Positions 14,643-14,848 of a stretch of DNA of 14,848 nt are shown here, one piece after another. Under the pieces are notes generated by a model. The model did not search any database. It was not told where the DNA came from and worked only from the letters and a program-made list of their open reading frames with translations. The first letter of the stretch is position 1. Every line of letters begins with the position of its first letter. Position numbers and translations under genes: made by a program. Origin of the DNA: Pseudomonadota bacterium (GTDB lineage Bacteria; Pseudomonadota; Gammaproteobacteria; Burkholderiales; Burkholderiaceae_C); contig JAFECV010000007.1 in NCBI GenBank assembly GCA_018241985.1, forward strand, positions 1 through 14,848, written 5' to 3'.

Positions 14643-14848
14643 CTACTTTCTGTACACGGTCTGCAGCACGGCCTGGATATCGGCGCGGGGGCCGAAGCCC
14701 ATCGCCGTCACCCGGTACAGGTACGCCGGGTCCGACATGTCGCCGACCGGGTCGGGGATCAGTTCGATCACGTAGCGAGGGACCCTGGCGGGCTGCACGC
14801 CCGCGGCGCCCGCCGCAAAGCCGTGGTCGGTGAAGGCGCCGAACGCGG
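14643..14848 (-). CDS. pilX: PilX-like minor-pilin accessory protein, C-terminal part (partial at window edge)
   Basis: The window holds the last 67 codons, ending at TAG (14645 to 14643). The tail reads YVIELIPDPVGDMSDPAYLY, then RVTAMGFGPRADIQAVLQTVYRK. The pattern RYxIE, then YRVTAxGxGxxAxxxVLQTxY is the typical C-terminus of PilX family proteins encoded just before pilY1. The N-terminal pilin leader lies beyond base 14848, so the assignment depends on the tail and on position. The stop is 19 bp before the pilY1 start, consistent with co-transcription. This gene was too short at the edge to be obvious from frame length alone. Confidence 0.78.
   Translation of the reverse strand, partial: AFGAFTDHGFAAGAAGVQPARVPRYVIELIPDPVGDMSDPAYLYRVTAMGFGPRADIQAVLQTVYRK

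Overview
The window looks like the chromosome of a high-GC betaproteobacterium, most likely of the order Burkholderiales. The evidence is the strong G/C third-position bias, the protein families, and the gene order nusB, aminotransferase, ybgC, tolQ, tolR, tolA downstream of a riboflavin cluster. I cannot name a genus from the sequence alone. Every gene I can support lies on the minus strand, so the biological reading order runs from base 14848 down to base 1.

Region 1 (14848 to 9238) is the 3' part of a type IV pilus minor-pilin/adhesin cluster: the C-terminal end of a PilX-like protein (cut by the window edge), a large PilY1 tip adhesin (1454 aa), a PilE-type pilin, and a FimT/GspH minor pilin carrying a GRxR tail motif. 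Region 2 (9228 to 5824) holds the riboflavin genes ribD, ribE, a ribB with a degenerate GTP cyclohydrolase II-like domain (RibBX type), and ribH. Region 3 (5827 to 4082) has nusB and a class I/II PLP aminotransferase. Region 4 (4085 to 1463) is the first half of a Tol-Pal operon: ybgC, tolQ, tolR, tolA. The junctions are very tight: ATGA or GTGA overlaps, abutting genes, or gaps of 9 to 46 bp. From pilX to tolA nothing resembles an internal promoter region, so thirteen genes may be read as one long unit.

Region 5 (1 to 1321) is mobile DNA. A complete IS5-family element (146 to 1317, 16-bp perfect terminal inverted repeats, DDE transposase) lies next to the end of a second, different IS5-family element that continues beyond base 1. 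The two are separated by only the 4 bp TTAG. They lie where tolB and pal would normally follow tolA; neither gene is visible here. A 140-bp gap with a weak hairpin separates tolA from the mobile DNA.

Functionally, the pilus genes supply surface attachment and possibly DNA uptake. The rib genes build lumazine and riboflavin from GTP-derived pyrimidine and ribulose 5-phosphate, although the first enzyme, a functional GTP cyclohydrolase II, is not in the window. NusB supports rRNA antitermination, and TolQRA is the proton-driven inner-membrane part of the envelope-constriction machine. Most of this is conserved housekeeping content. I found no wholly unknown system; the best leads are the IS junction and lost tolB adjacency, the RibBX domain, and the FimT DNA-binding motif.
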